From: Alphaproteobacteria bacterium
GTDB lineage: Bacteria; Pseudomonadota; Alphaproteobacteria; Rhodobacterales; Rhodobacteraceae
Length of the DNA: 64,000 nt
Reading direction: 5' to 3'
NCBI GenBank assembly: GCA_030427145.1
Contig: JAUHWT010000013.1
Location: 90,933-154,932 of the forward strand
Made by a program: the position numbers and the translations under genes. The notes beneath the pieces were generated by a model. The model ran no database searches. It saw nothing but the letters and a program-made list of their open reading frames with translations, and had not been told where the DNA came from. Positions 1 through 9,206 of this stretch are shown one piece after another. Every line of letters begins with the position of its first letter. Position 1 is the stretch's first letter.

Positions 1-153
1 GTTGCGATTACGCGGGCTGAACACAGGCTGCACTGGGTGACCCGGTATGCACTGGCCCGACCTACCGAGCCGCTTTCCGTCTCAGACCTGGCGGCAAGGT
101 TTGAGGCGCCTGCGCTTCAAATGGAAGTTCAGGATGGAGAGGGCGCGAAATAG
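1..153 (+). CDS. C-terminal fragment of a UvrD/RecD-type helicase (partial at left edge)
   Basis: An open frame runs from base 1 to a TAG at 151-153, giving 50 residues without a start in the window. It opens with VAITRAEHRLHW, which resembles the last conserved motif (motif VI, V-A-x-T-R-A) of superfamily 1 helicases of the UvrD/RecD type, followed by a short tail typical of the RecD-like branch. The gene is convergent with the next one and the two stops lie only a few bases apart. The family call rests on one motif; the exact helicase (RecD-like, AddA or other) cannot be decided from this fragment. Confidence 0.55.
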   Translation, partial: VAITRAEHRLHWVTRYALARPTEPLSVSDLAARFEAPALQMEVQDGEGAK

Positions 154-157
154 GGGC

Positions 158-925
158 TTAGCGCTTGGCGAGAGAGAAGGCCGTGGCAGCAACCCATCCC
201 GCGACCAGGGCGATGAACACCGAGAGACACCCGTAGATCAGGGGCTGGTTCTGTGCCAAATTGTAGAGCCAGCGTTCAATCCCGGTTTTCTGTACAATGA
301 TTTCGGTCGATCCGGTACTTACGACTTCCTTGTCGCGGATCAGGAAAAATTCTGCGGTGTATTCACCTTCCACAATATTGGAGGGCATCTCGAATTCGGA
401 CTGGAACAATGTTTCCTCGGCCAAATACACTTCCCAGTCCCGTTGTGAATAGAGCCGGTTATCCATCCGGATGCGCACGACGGCTTCAGCGAAAGGTTGG
501 GTATCATAAAGTTTCTGATGGCTTTCTACTTTCCGAACCGCCTGATCCATGCCGATTTTGTAACGCAACATCTCAGTCTGGGTTATGATGTCCGATAGGT
601 TTCGCGTTGAGGCGATGGCGTAATAGCTCGGAGCATCGCGGACGGTCACCGATACACGGTTTACCCAAATCCCAAACCAGCGTTCCTTCCTGCGTACCAC
701 GGCGGGTCCTTCTGGACCTTTGATGGTGATGACCACATCAAGTTTCGGCGCATCTATCGGGATCGGTGCGTCGCGGCTGACGGCGCCGAATACGAACAGG
801 CTTGATCCGTTGAAGCTTGCATTGAGTGCAATATTGTCCTTGGAAATGCCGGTTACCACACGCTCATCGGCCTGGACAGGTATTGTCCAAATCAGGAGCA
901 CAGCCAGAAACGCACGTACGATCAT
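158..925 (-). CDS. TIGR02186-family membrane-anchored protein
   Basis: A 255-residue protein with an N-terminal signal peptide (hydrophobic residues 3-18, cleavage likely after VQA), a long periplasmic beta-rich region, and one transmembrane helix near residues 228-250 that ends in a short basic tail (SLAKR). This layout and the motif GIWVNRVSVTV fit the TIGR02186 family, whose members usually lie beside a TauE/SafE permease in Rhodobacterales. Here its ATG overlaps the stop of that permease gene by four bases, so the two are translationally coupled. The biochemical role is unknown; from the pairing I infer an accessory subunit for the permease. Confidence 0.8.
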   Translation of the reverse strand: MIVRAFLAVLLIWTIPVQADERVVTGISKDNIALNASFNGSSLFVFGAVSRDAPIPIDAPKLDVVITIKGPEGPAVVRRKERWFGIWVNRVSVTVRDAPSYYAIASTRNLSDIITQTEMLRYKIGMDQAVRKVESHQKLYDTQPFAEAVVRIRMDNRLYSQRDWEVYLAEETLFQSEFEMPSNIVEGEYTAEFFLIRDKEVVSTGSTEIIVQKTGIERWLYNLAQNQPLIYGCLSVFIALVAGWVAATAFSLAKR

Positions 926-1833
926 CGGCTCAACTCAATTGAATAGGGCTCCGACGGCTCAAGAATGAGGTCGCTGGCGAGTTTGAAACACACAAGCAAA
1001 ACAAGCGCAGCAAGCAGGATGCGCAACTGTTCCGCGCGCAGTTTTGCGGCAAGCCGTACACCAATTTGAGCGCCGATTACGCCGCCAAGGAGCAGTATCA
1101 CCGCAAGGACGGTATCGACTGATTTGTTTTGTACGGCGTGCATGATCGTCGTGTAGCCGGTCACAAACAGGAATTGGAATACTGAGGTGCCGACCACAAC
1201 TTTCGTTGGCATTCCAATGACATAGATCATGGCCGGAACCATGATAAAGCCACCGCCCACACCCATGACTGCGGCGAGCGCGCCGACCATAATGCCGACG
1301 ACAAAAGGTGGTATGGCACTGACGTAAAGCTGCGACGTTCTGAACCGCATTTTAAGTGGCAGCCCGTGTGCCCAGGTATGCCGCTTTCGGGGTGCGACCG
1401 GTGTGTTCTTTTTTTGGCGTCGAATGGTCCGCAGGCTTTCGGCAAACATTAGCCCGCCTATGGTGCCGAGCAGCGCAACGTAGAGGATGCTGACGACCAG
1501 CTCAAACTGGCCCATTTCTTTCAGCTTGGCGAAAATCGCCACACCGATCGAGGAGCCTACGAGACCGCCGACCAGAAGCACCGTGCCCATTTTGATGTCG
1601 ACGGTTTTACGTTTAAGATGTGCAAGCAGGGCCGAAAAGGATGAACCGGCAATCTGGTTCGCGGCGGATGAGACCGCTACTGCCGGAGGGATGCCTATGA
1701 AGAACAGCAGCGGCGTAAGAATAAATCCACCGCCTACGCCAAACATCCCTGACAGGATCCCAACCATCCCGCCGATCCCAAGGAGCAGAAAAGCATCCAC
1801 TGAGACTTCGGCAATCGGGAGGTACAGCTGCAT
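922..1833 (-). CDS. TauE/SafE family sulfite/organosulfur anion exporter
   Basis: A 303-residue polytopic inner-membrane protein. Two homologous halves each begin with a glycine-rich loop (GMFGVGGGFILTPLL near residue 30; GVGGGFIMVPAMIY near residue 190), the TauE/SafE hallmark. Family members move sulfite, sulfoacetate or related anions across the membrane. A basic cytoplasmic loop (residues 130-165) separates the halves. The gene overlaps the downstream TIGR02186 gene by ATGA. The substrate cannot be read from sequence. The upstream gap to the phosphorylase gene is about 60 bases, so it may have its own promoter or be read through. Confidence 0.87.
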   Translation of the reverse strand: MQLYLPIAEVSVDAFLLLGIGGMVGILSGMFGVGGGFILTPLLFFIGIPPAVAVSSAANQIAGSSFSALLAHLKRKTVDIKMGTVLLVGGLVGSSIGVAIFAKLKEMGQFELVVSILYVALLGTIGGLMFAESLRTIRRQKKNTPVAPRKRHTWAHGLPLKMRFRTSQLYVSAIPPFVVGIMVGALAAVMGVGGGFIMVPAMIYVIGMPTKVVVGTSVFQFLFVTGYTTIMHAVQNKSVDTVLAVILLLGGVIGAQIGVRLAAKLRAEQLRILLAALVLLVCFKLASDLILEPSEPYSIELSR

Positions 1834-1895
1834 TCAACGAAACCTGTTTGGCACACCCGGTTCGGCCGGATTTGGCTTTAGTTCAGTGAGGAATA

Positions 1896-2711
1896 TTATA
1901 CTGGTTTCGACCCAGGGTTAACGGAAATGTTCCTCAAAAACCTGCGGATTACCTTTTCCAGTTTTGCCGCGCCCAGCGACGCCATGGCCTTGGTATGTTC
2001 GTGACTGATGTTCTCGTCGCTCATACCTGCAGCCATATTGGTGATGGTCGAGATCGCGGCCGCTTTCATTCCGAAAAACCGGGCCAGGATGACTTCGGGA
2101 ACAGTAGACATACCTACCGCGTCCGCCCCAAGTATTTTGATCGCGCGTATCTCGGCAGGTGTTTCGAAACTTGGTCCCGAATACCAGGCGTAGACACCTG
2201 ATTTTAAGGCGATGTCTTCAGCCGCGGCAGCCGACTCCAACTGGTCTGAAATTTCCGGATCATAGGCGTTAGTCATATTCACGAAACGGCGGTCGGTTGG
2301 TTCGCCGATCAGCGGATTAAGCCCGGAAAAATTGATGTGATCGTTTATCAGCATCAGGTCGCCCGGCGGGATATCCGTACGGAAGGAACCGGCAGCATTG
2401 GTCAACAGCAGGGTTTCCGCTCCCAGCTGCTGGAGGAGTTCAACTGGTCCCCGCATCACATCGGCCTGTCCGGATTCATAGTAGTGTGCGCGCCCACCGA
2501 GGATTGCGACACGCACTCCCTCCAGGTCGCCGATCACCAGTTTGGGCTGGTGGCCTGACACTCCGGTGTGTGGAAACCCGGGCAGATCTTCATAAGGTAT
2601 GGCAACGCCGTCGACTGTATCCGCAAGATGCCCCAGACCGGAGCCCAGGATGAGGCCCACCTGCACAGGTTCATCTCCCGCACGGCTGCGAACTGTACTG
2701 AGCAGGTCCAC
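1896..2711 (-). CDS. punA: purine-nucleoside phosphorylase (trimeric class)
   Basis: A 271-residue cytoplasmic enzyme that splits purine (deoxy)nucleosides with phosphate to base and (deoxy)ribose-1-phosphate. The phosphate-binding GSGLG loop lies near residue 24, HTGVSGHQP near residue 48, GRAHYYE near residue 75, and the purine-site segment with TNAAGS near residue 105 and VGMSTVPE near residue 200. Length and motifs match the low-molecular-mass trimeric class rather than hexameric DeoD. It is the last gene of the nucleoside importer operon, two bases after the second permease, so imported nucleosides would be phosphorolysed at once. Confidence 0.92.
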   Translation of the reverse strand: MDLLSTVRSRAGDEPVQVGLILGSGLGHLADTVDGVAIPYEDLPGFPHTGVSGHQPKLVIGDLEGVRVAILGGRAHYYESGQADVMRGPVELLQQLGAETLLLTNAAGSFRTDIPPGDLMLINDHINFSGLNPLIGEPTDRRFVNMTNAYDPEISDQLESAAAAEDIALKSGVYAWYSGPSFETPAEIRAIKILGADAVGMSTVPEVILARFFGMKAAAISTITNMAAGMSDENISHEHTKAMASLGAAKLEKVIRRFLRNISVNPGSKPV

Positions 2712-2713
2712 GG

Positions 2714-3679
2714 TTATCGTTCCTTTACGTATGGTTGACCGCCGGCTTTAGGCGGTATGGCTTTGCCGACAAATCCCGCGAGGATCACGACAGTCAAAAT
2801 GTAGGGAAGGGCCTGCATGAACTGCACGGGGACAGTGACTCCGGCAATGGTGAAGCCTTGGTATCGTATGCCGAACGCCTCAAGGAAGCCGAACAGGAAA
2901 CAGGCTCCGAGGGCTGGCCACGGTTTCCACTTGGCAAAGATGAGTGCTGCAAGCGCTATGAAGCCTTTACCGGCGGTCATTTCGCGGACAAAGCCTGCCG
3001 ACATGCCGGTGGACAGGTATGCGCCTGAAATACCGCAAAGCAGGCCGCAAATCAGAACTGCCTGATACCGCTGGACAACGACCGAAATGCCAGCCGTATC
3101 GACTGCCCCGGGGTTTTCGCCCACGGCGCGCAACCTAAGGCCAAACCGCGTCCGAAAAAGGATCCACCACGTAAGTGGAACGGTGAGAAGAGCGATGTAT
3201 ACCAGTATGTTATGGCCTGAAATGAAGTTCGAATAGATTGGACCGACGATAGGCACGGATGACAGGCCTTCGGCGAAGGGTAACTGTATTCCGAGGAAGC
3301 GTGAATCCGCGGTCAACTGGGGTGTCTGACCGCCCTGGTGAAACCAGTTTTGTCCTATAAGGGCCGTCATTCCGGAGGCCAGAAAGTTGATCGCCACACC
3401 CGAAATCAGCTGGTTGCCGCGGAGCGTGATCGAAGCCAGCCCGTGCACAACGGAAAGCGCCATGGAGGCGCCGATGCCAGCGAGAAGTCCGAGCCATGCC
3501 GAACCTGACACGGCGGCGACCGCTCCGGCGGCGAATGCTGCGGCGAGCATTTTGCCGTCCAGCCCGATGTCGAATATCCCGGCCCGTTCAGAAAAAAGCC
3601 CGGCGAGGCACGCCAGCAGGAGCGGGGTTGCCAGGCGCAGGCTTGATCCCATCAACTGAACAAAAACGTCGATATCCAT
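2714..3679 (-). CDS. nucleoside ABC transporter permease (NupQ/YufQ type)
   Basis: A 321-residue inner-membrane permease of the branched-chain permease-like superfamily (BPD_transp_2), with about nine hydrophobic segments and the conserved block GLFSERAGIFDIGLDGKML near residue 27. It would pair with the adjacent permease as a heterodimeric channel for purine/pyrimidine nucleosides. Its ATG shares a base with the last base of the upstream permease stop, and it is followed after two bases by the phosphorylase gene, so the block is one transcription unit. The nucleoside substrate is inferred from the BMP binding protein and phosphorylase. Confidence 0.88.
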   Translation of the reverse strand: MDIDVFVQLMGSSLRLATPLLLACLAGLFSERAGIFDIGLDGKMLAAAFAAGAVAAVSGSAWLGLLAGIGASMALSVVHGLASITLRGNQLISGVAINFLASGMTALIGQNWFHQGGQTPQLTADSRFLGIQLPFAEGLSSVPIVGPIYSNFISGHNILVYIALLTVPLTWWILFRTRFGLRLRAVGENPGAVDTAGISVVVQRYQAVLICGLLCGISGAYLSTGMSAGFVREMTAGKGFIALAALIFAKWKPWPALGACFLFGFLEAFGIRYQGFTIAGVTVPVQFMQALPYILTVVILAGFVGKAIPPKAGGQPYVKER

Positions 3680-4776
3680 CAGCCCGTCCTCGTTCCGCTT
3701 TTGACAAACAGTCTTTCCATCGGAAACCTGACGAGGTTTTCAAGCGCGCCGGTAAACAGAATGACCAAAGCCTGAATTACCACGATCATCTCCCGGCTGA
3801 TGTTAGGCATGTCAAAGGCAAGTTCCGCGCCGCCCTGATACAGAATACCAAAGAGTATGGCGGCGATGACCACACCCACGGGATGGTTGCGTCCCATGAG
3901 AGCCACGGCGATGCCAACAAACCCGGCCCCACCGACATAGTCGAGTACCAGCCTGTGCTGGAAGCCCATCACCACGTTTAGCGCCATCATGCCGGCCATC
4001 GCCCCGGACAGAACCATTGCGATAATGGTGACGCGAACGGGGTCAATACCTGCATAGACGGCAGCCGGTTCAGAAAAGCCGAGCGCCCGCATTTCGTAGC
4101 CGAGCCGCGACCGCCATATCAAAAGCCACGTTAGAAACGCGCCGACCAGAGCCAGAAAAGCCGATAGGTTCAGTGGTGTTTTTGAAATCGCAACTCCAAA
4201 AACACCGAGGATCTCGTGCATGAACGGCAGGTGCGTACCCTCTGCGAAGTTCCGCGTTTCGGGTGCCATTGATCCAGGCACCTTGAGTACATTCACCAGA
4301 AGGTAGACAACGAGGGCTGCGCCAATGAAGTTAAACATGATCGTCGTGATCACGATGTGACTGCCGCGTTTTGCCTGGAGATACCCGGGAATAAAGGCCC
4401 AGGCGGCACCGAACAGGCAGGCACCCAGGATCGCAAAGGGCAGGGCGAGGGTCCAGTGTGGCCAGTCGAAGGCGAGACATACAAGGGTAGCCCCTATGCC
4501 ACCGAGGGCCGCTTGGCCTTCTCCGCCGATATTGAAAAGACCGGCATGGAAAGCGATTGCGACCGCGAGGCCCGTGAACACAAATGTTGTCGCGTAGTAG
4601 AGTGTGAAGCCAATACCGTAGCTTGACCCAAGCGATCCAACCAGCAAAAGGCGCACGGCCTGGATCGGGTCCTCACCGATGAAAACCACGACGAGGCCCG
4701 CGACGAGAAAGGCCAGTATGAGGTTGATCAGCGGGATCAGCGCCAGATCGACCCAGCGCGGCAGTTTGTCGTTCAT
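3679..4776 (-). CDS. nucleoside ABC transporter permease (NupP type)
   Basis: A 365-residue multi-spanning permease. The motif GLAVAIAFHAGLFNIGGEGQ near residues 71-90 is the signature of the larger permease in BMP-type nucleoside importers. The C-terminal half carries GMMALNVVMGFQHR and GIAVALMGRNHPVG, both typical of this family. Its start overlaps the ATPase gene by four bases. Together with the smaller permease it forms the membrane domain; the C-terminal basic tail (MERLFVKSGTRTG) probably faces the cytoplasm. Confidence 0.88.
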   Translation of the reverse strand: MNDKLPRWVDLALIPLINLILAFLVAGLVVVFIGEDPIQAVRLLLVGSLGSSYGIGFTLYYATTFVFTGLAVAIAFHAGLFNIGGEGQAALGGIGATLVCLAFDWPHWTLALPFAILGACLFGAAWAFIPGYLQAKRGSHIVITTIMFNFIGAALVVYLLVNVLKVPGSMAPETRNFAEGTHLPFMHEILGVFGVAISKTPLNLSAFLALVGAFLTWLLIWRSRLGYEMRALGFSEPAAVYAGIDPVRVTIIAMVLSGAMAGMMALNVVMGFQHRLVLDYVGGAGFVGIAVALMGRNHPVGVVIAAILFGILYQGGAELAFDMPNISREMIVVIQALVILFTGALENLVRFPMERLFVKSGTRTG

Positions 4777-6359
4777 GCTCCCTCGCTTTTTTCCGGGTCA
4801 ATACCGGCCATCAAAAGCCCCAGTTCGCGCTCGTCGGTCTCGCTGCTCAGCCTTTCGCCGGAAACGCGGCCGTCAAACATAACGATGATCCGATCACTCA
4901 GGGCCTGGATTTCATCCAACTCAACGGATACGAGAATGATTGCCTTGCCACGGTCCCGCAGGGTGACAATTTGCTGGTGTATGAATTCAATGGCCCCAAT
5001 GTCGACGCCACGTGTCGGCTGGCCCACGAGCAGTACGTCCGGATCGCTTTCGATTTCCCGTGCCAACACGATTTTCTGCTGGTTGCCGCCTGAGAAATTG
5101 GCGCTTTTGAGGTTGGTGTCGGGCGGGCGAATGTCAAACCGTTCGATTTTGCCAACGGCGTCATTGCGCATCTCCCCGCGGGACATGAGCCCGTATCCGG
5201 CTTCAAAGCGTGGCTGGCCGTGGTAACCGAAGGCGGTGTTCTCCCAGGTCTGGTAGGGCATGACCAGGCCGCGGCGGTGGCGGTCTTCGGGTACGTGGGC
5301 AATACCGAGTTTGCGCCGCTGGTTGGCATTGGTGATTTTTGACAGATCGAGATCCTGACCGCGAAAGGTCACCGTTCCGGAATTGGCGACGGCAATGCCG
5401 GCAAGCACCTCAAGGAGTTCCGACTGGCCGTTTCCAGCGACGCCGGCAATTCCGAGGATTTCGCCCTCGCGGACATTGAGGCTCACGGACCGTAGACGTT
5501 CCACGCCTTTATCGTCGATCAGCGTCAGGTCTTTTGCCTCCAGGGCCACGGGTCCGGGCTTCGCCGGTGTTTTCTCCACCCTCAGCAGCACCCTGCGTCC
5601 AACCATCAATTCAGCCAATTCGCTGGGGCTGGTTTCGCTGGTTACAAGTGTTTTCACCATTTCACCGCGCCGCATGATGCTGACCTCATCGGTCACGGCC
5701 ATGATCTCGCGCAGTTTATGGGTAATCAGGATAATGGTCTTTCCCTCGGACTTGAGGTGCTCCAAAATCCTGAAGAGGTGATCCGCTTCCGCCGGGGTCA
5801 GAACGCCGGTCGGCTCATCAAGGATCAGAATGTCGCATTCGCGGTACAGTGCCTTGAGGATTTCCACGCGCTGTTGGGCTCCGACGGACAGTTCCGACAC
5901 GACCGCATCGGGATCGACCCTCAGTTCGTACTCGTTTGCAAGGCGTTCGAGTTCGGATCTGGCCTTCGCCAGGGAAGGGCGCAATAGAGGACCGTCCTCG
6001 GCACCCAAAATAATGTTTTCAAGAACGGTGAATGGCTGAACCAACATGAAATGCTGGTGAACCATGCCGATGCCTGCGGAAATTGCGGCGAGGCTGTCAG
6101 GAATTTCGGTCCGCTGACCGTTGATCCGGATTTCCCCACTGTCGGCCTGATAAAAACCGTACAGGATCGACATGAGCGTTGATTTGCCAGCGCCATTTTC
6201 ACCCACGATGCCGTGGATGGTTCCGCGGCGCACGGGCAGATGGATGTCCCGGTTGGCCTGAACGGGGCCGAAGCTCTTGGAGATGCCGACAAGTTCGATG
6301 GCGAGGGCGGAATCAATCCGCCCTGCCTGATTTTGCATTTCAGTGGAAAGGTCGCTCAC
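4773..6359 (-). CDS. nucleoside ABC transporter ATP-binding protein (tandem ABC domains)
   Basis: A 528-residue protein with two nucleotide-binding domains. The first has Walker A GENGAGKST near residue 54, an atypical signature LSVGAQQR near residue 158 and Walker B ILILDEPTGVL. The second has a degenerate Walker A (GVAGNGQSELL, lacking the GKS/T) but an intact signature FSGGNQQK and DVLLVGQPTRG. One full and one degenerate site is normal in RbsA/NupO-like ATPases. It starts three bases after the stop of the binding-protein gene and overlaps the first permease by ATGA. Confidence 0.9.
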   Translation of the reverse strand: MSDLSTEMQNQAGRIDSALAIELVGISKSFGPVQANRDIHLPVRRGTIHGIVGENGAGKSTLMSILYGFYQADSGEIRINGQRTEIPDSLAAISAGIGMVHQHFMLVQPFTVLENIILGAEDGPLLRPSLAKARSELERLANEYELRVDPDAVVSELSVGAQQRVEILKALYRECDILILDEPTGVLTPAEADHLFRILEHLKSEGKTIILITHKLREIMAVTDEVSIMRRGEMVKTLVTSETSPSELAELMVGRRVLLRVEKTPAKPGPVALEAKDLTLIDDKGVERLRSVSLNVREGEILGIAGVAGNGQSELLEVLAGIAVANSGTVTFRGQDLDLSKITNANQRRKLGIAHVPEDRHRRGLVMPYQTWENTAFGYHGQPRFEAGYGLMSRGEMRNDAVGKIERFDIRPPDTNLKSANFSGGNQQKIVLAREIESDPDVLLVGQPTRGVDIGAIEFIHQQIVTLRDRGKAIILVSVELDEIQALSDRIIVMFDGRVSGERLSSETDERELGLLMAGIDPEKSEGA

Positions 6360-6362
6360 GTG

Positions 6363-7364
6363 TCAGGAAACCGGGCAGGAGTCATCTTTCATGTAGTCGT
6401 GAACCACTGTGTCACCGGCGATGATGGATTCTTTTGCGGCTTCCACCGCCTCGACCATTTCCGGAGTAATGAGTTCCTCGTTGTTTTCGTCGACCGCGTA
6501 TCCGACGCCATTTTCGGCGAGGCCCATCACGTTTATTCCGGTGGACCAGTTACCTTCCTGAACGTCCATCATCGCGTTGTAGACGGCTACATCAACGCGC
6601 TTGAGCATTGAGGTCAGCACCTGGCCGGGATGGATGTAGTTCTGGTTGGAATCCACGCCAATGCCGAGGGCGCCCGCATCGGCCGCTGCCTGAAGAACGC
6701 CGATGCCGGTGCCGCCGGCTGCGTGGTAGATCACGTCGGCGCCGCGATCGATCTGTGATTTGGCAAGCTCGCCGCCTTTGACCGGGTCGTTCCAGGCCGC
6801 ACCGGTGGAACCGGTCATGTTCTGGAAAACTTCCGCGTCCGGATTTGCGGCTTTGGCGCCCTGAACGTATCCGCAGGCAAATTTGCGAATGAGCGGGATA
6901 TCCATGCCGCCGACAAAGCCAACCTTCCCGGTCTCGGATGCCATCGCGGCAAGCATGCCAACGAGGTAGGAACCCTCATGCTCGTTGAACACGACCGAGC
7001 GTACGTTCGGCAGATCAACAACCATATCGATAATTGCAAAGTCGGTTTCCGGGAATTCGGCGGCTACGGTTTCCATAGCAGAGCCGTATGAGAAGCCGGC
7101 AACAACTACGGGGTTGTGGCCGTCGCGGGCAAACTTGCGCAGGGCCTGTTCGCGCTGGGCGTCCGACTGGAGTTCGAACTCACGATAATCAATGCCGGTT
7201 TCCTCCTTGAACCGCTCGGCACCCTCATAGGACGCTTGGTTGAAGGACCGGTCGAATTTACCGCCGAGGTCAAAAATGACCGCCGGGTTCACATCTTCCG
7301 CGTTGGCAATTCCCGCCATTGCGGTCAGGGCCGCCACTGACACGAAAGTTGTCAAGTATTTCAT
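6363..7364 (-). CDS. BMP-family nucleoside-binding periplasmic protein
   Basis: A 333-residue solute-binding protein with a classical Sec signal peptide (cleavage after ANA, residue 22) and no lipobox cysteine. The BMP/PnrA fold is indicated by FDLGGKFDRSFNQ near residue 31, VAGFSYGSA near residue 88, and GGTGIGVLQAA near residue 218. The family binds purine nucleosides. An AGGTAAATT ribosome-binding region precedes the ATG. It is the first gene of the five-gene importer/phosphorylase operon, as is usual for the most abundantly needed component. Confidence 0.9.
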   Translation of the reverse strand: MKYLTTFVSVAALTAMAGIANAEDVNPAVIFDLGGKFDRSFNQASYEGAERFKEETGIDYREFELQSDAQREQALRKFARDGHNPVVVAGFSYGSAMETVAAEFPETDFAIIDMVVDLPNVRSVVFNEHEGSYLVGMLAAMASETGKVGFVGGMDIPLIRKFACGYVQGAKAANPDAEVFQNMTGSTGAAWNDPVKGGELAKSQIDRGADVIYHAAGGTGIGVLQAAADAGALGIGVDSNQNYIHPGQVLTSMLKRVDVAVYNAMMDVQEGNWSTGINVMGLAENGVGYAVDENNEELITPEMVEAVEAAKESIIAGDTVVHDYMKDDSCPVS

Positions 7365-7456
7365 AATTTACCTCCAGGGACTCATCGGTGCGCGGAAAGG
7401 GTTGAACAATCCGGCCCGTGCCATCCGCCCACCCGTTCGCAAAAGGATCTGCGGAC

Positions 7457-7485
7457 AGTAAAGGCTTAACGCCTGGTACGGTCAA
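7457..7485 (-). promoter_or_regulatory. candidate sigma-70 promoter of the nucleoside operon
   Basis: On the minus strand TTGACC (7485-7480) and TTTACT (7462-7457) are separated by 17 bases, about 90 bases upstream of the binding-protein ATG. A short inverted repeat AGGC-TTAAC-GCCT lies between the boxes and could be an operator. Only visual consensus matching supports it. Confidence 0.45.
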
Positions 7486-7513
7486 TTGCTTTTTGTTGCG
7501 CGCAAGTAGCCAT

Positions 7514-7930
7514 TTAGGGCAGCATTTTACGCATCACGATGGCATCGACCTCCGCACCGCTGGACCCGGGGTAATACCCGGCTCTTTTGCCGACCTCATC
7601 GTATTCTGCCCGCCTATAAAGAGCGCGCGCAGGTGAGTTGTTTTCCGCAACCTCGAGGAAAACTTCCGCAACGCCGCGACTGGCGGAGGTTTCTTCGAAT
7701 CCGGCAAGAAGTTTCGCGCCAATGCCTTCCCGGCGGTGGGAGGGATCGACGGCGAGTGTCAGGAGTTCCGCTTCGGGCCCGGCCGCGCGTCCAAGGGCGA
7801 ATCCGTGCTCAAGCTCGCAGAGAAATACGTTCGGCTGACCGAGTAAGTCTTCGAATTCTCTTTGGGTCCATGCTCGGGCAGGAGCCTCAAAACAGAGCCC
7901 ATGAAGGTCTGCGAGCCGTTCAGGCGTCAT
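7514..7930 (-). CDS. rimI: ribosomal-protein-alanine N-acetyltransferase (GNAT)
   Basis: A 138-residue GNAT acetyltransferase. The acetyl-CoA loop appears as LAVDPSHRREGIGAKLL (motif A, RxxGxG/A) near residues 61-77, followed by FLEVAENNSPARALYRRAEYDEVGKRAGYY, the typical RimI C-terminal block. It would acetylate the N-terminal alanine of S18. The open frame extends 13 codons further upstream, but I chose the ATG at 7930 because the family begins with this MTPERLADLH-like segment. The start overlaps the tsaB stop by 11 bases. tsaB-rimI adjacency is a widely conserved pair. Confidence 0.85.
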   Translation of the reverse strand: MTPERLADLHGLCFEAPARAWTQREFEDLLGQPNVFLCELEHGFALGRAAGPEAELLTLAVDPSHRREGIGAKLLAGFEETSASRGVAEVFLEVAENNSPARALYRRAEYDEVGKRAGYYPGSSGAEVDAIVMRKMLP

Positions 7931-8576
7931 CGAGGATGACGGGAGGCAAATCGGACGACCGCGCTGCATCGACCTTTCGCACGTAAAGAGGGACAGGTAA
8001 CGAAGTTTCGCCGTTTCGCAACTTACACATGGCGACCTGTGCTGCGCGCCAGAGGTGGTCTTCTTTGTTTTTTTCTACAAACGGAAAACCGGCGCAGCGC
8101 GCGAAATCGGTCTGCACTCCCGTGCAAATCACGTCAGCGGCCAATAAAAAATCCGCAGGGTTTTCCGTGGGTTCGGAGATGGCGCGACCTTCCACAAACA
8201 GCTGACAGGACGTGTTTCCCCGACCATTGTCGGCGAACGCCAGCACCGCGCCTTGCATGCCGTGGGCCGCGGCTTCAAATCCCGTCACGCCGATAGCGGG
8301 AATGTTTAGCGACAGCGCCAAACCACGCGCGGTTGCAACTGATAGACGAATACCTGTGAAATTGCCGGGACCGGTCAGAACCGCAAGGCCATCAATATCA
8401 GACCATTTTAGTCCCGCTTCGACCAATGTTTCCTCGAGCATCGGAACAAGCCGCTCGGCCTGGCCGCGTTTCATGTCTTCGGAAATCTGAAAAAGGGTCG
8501 TGTAGCCATGAACCAAAGCGGCCGCGCATCGCGCGGCCGTTGTATCAAATGCCAGAATGAGCGGACCGTCAGACAC
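7920..8576 (-). CDS. tsaB: tRNA threonylcarbamoyladenosine biosynthesis protein TsaB
   Basis: A 218-residue protein of the ASKHA fold. It begins LILAFDTTAARCAAAL, the usual TsaB phosphate-1 region, and contains VLTGPGNFTGIRLSVATARG near residue 66, the family's best-conserved block. TsaB is the inactive partner that assembles with TsaD and TsaE for the t6A37 modification of ANN-decoding tRNAs. It overlaps the NifU-like gene by eight bases and rimI by eleven, so the three are co-translated. Confidence 0.92.
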   Translation of the reverse strand: MSDGPLILAFDTTAARCAAALVHGYTTLFQISEDMKRGQAERLVPMLEETLVEAGLKWSDIDGLAVLTGPGNFTGIRLSVATARGLALSLNIPAIGVTGFEAAAHGMQGAVLAFADNGRGNTSCQLFVEGRAISEPTENPADFLLAADVICTGVQTDFARCAGFPFVEKNKEDHLWRAAQVAMCKLRNGETSLPVPLYVRKVDAARSSDLPPVILDDA

Positions 8577-9129
8577 CGACCGGGCGCACCTCGGTCACAT
8601 CCGGAATGTAATGCCGAAGCAGGTTCTCGATGCCCATTTTCAGCGTCATTGTTGACGACGGACATCCAGCACAGGCGCCCTGCATGTGCAGATAAACGAC
8701 ACCGCGCTCGAAGCCGTGAAATGTAATGTCGCCGCCGTCCTGAGCTACTGCTGGGCGGACGCGCGTATCGAGCAGATCCTTGATCTGATTCACGATTTCC
8801 TCATCCGGCCCCGTGTGCTCAGCATGACCAACGGAGCCTGCACCGTCTTCAATTGCAGGAAGGCCCGACTGGAAGTGTTCCATAACCGCGCCCAGAATGG
8901 CGGGTTTTATGTGCGCCCACTCAACCGAGTCGGATTTCGTCACCGTCACAAAATCCGGTCCGAGGAACACGCCTGTCACATCTCCGGTCGCAAAAATGCG
9001 GCGCGCGAGCGGCGAACTCTCGGCGGCGGCTTCACTCGGGAAATCCGCGGTTCCAGTTGCAAGAACGGACTGTCCAGGCAAGAATTTCAATGTCGCCGGG
9101 TTCGGCGTCGACTCCGTTTGAATAAACAT
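8569..9129 (-). CDS. NifU family iron-sulfur scaffold/carrier protein
   Basis: A 186-residue cytoplasmic protein. The N-terminal Nfu domain starts MFIQTESTPNPATLKFLPG, diagnostic of the alphaproteobacterial and mitochondrial NFU1 type. The C-terminal NifU domain carries the cluster-binding CxxC as GACAGCPSS near residue 157. NFU1-type proteins deliver [4Fe-4S] clusters to targets such as lipoyl synthase. The first ATG after an upstream gap of about 75 bases is the start. It leads the NifU-tsaB-rimI operon. Confidence 0.92.
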   Translation of the reverse strand: MFIQTESTPNPATLKFLPGQSVLATGTADFPSEAAAESSPLARRIFATGDVTGVFLGPDFVTVTKSDSVEWAHIKPAILGAVMEHFQSGLPAIEDGAGSVGHAEHTGPDEEIVNQIKDLLDTRVRPAVAQDGGDITFHGFERGVVYLHMQGACAGCPSSTMTLKMGIENLLRHYIPDVTEVRPVGV

Positions 9130-9206
9130 TCCAGCTACTCCCGTGATCGTTCCGTTATTTGGTGTCCTGTGGGCACCAAGTCAAGCTTGCCAGCCGCCAG
9201 ACGTCA

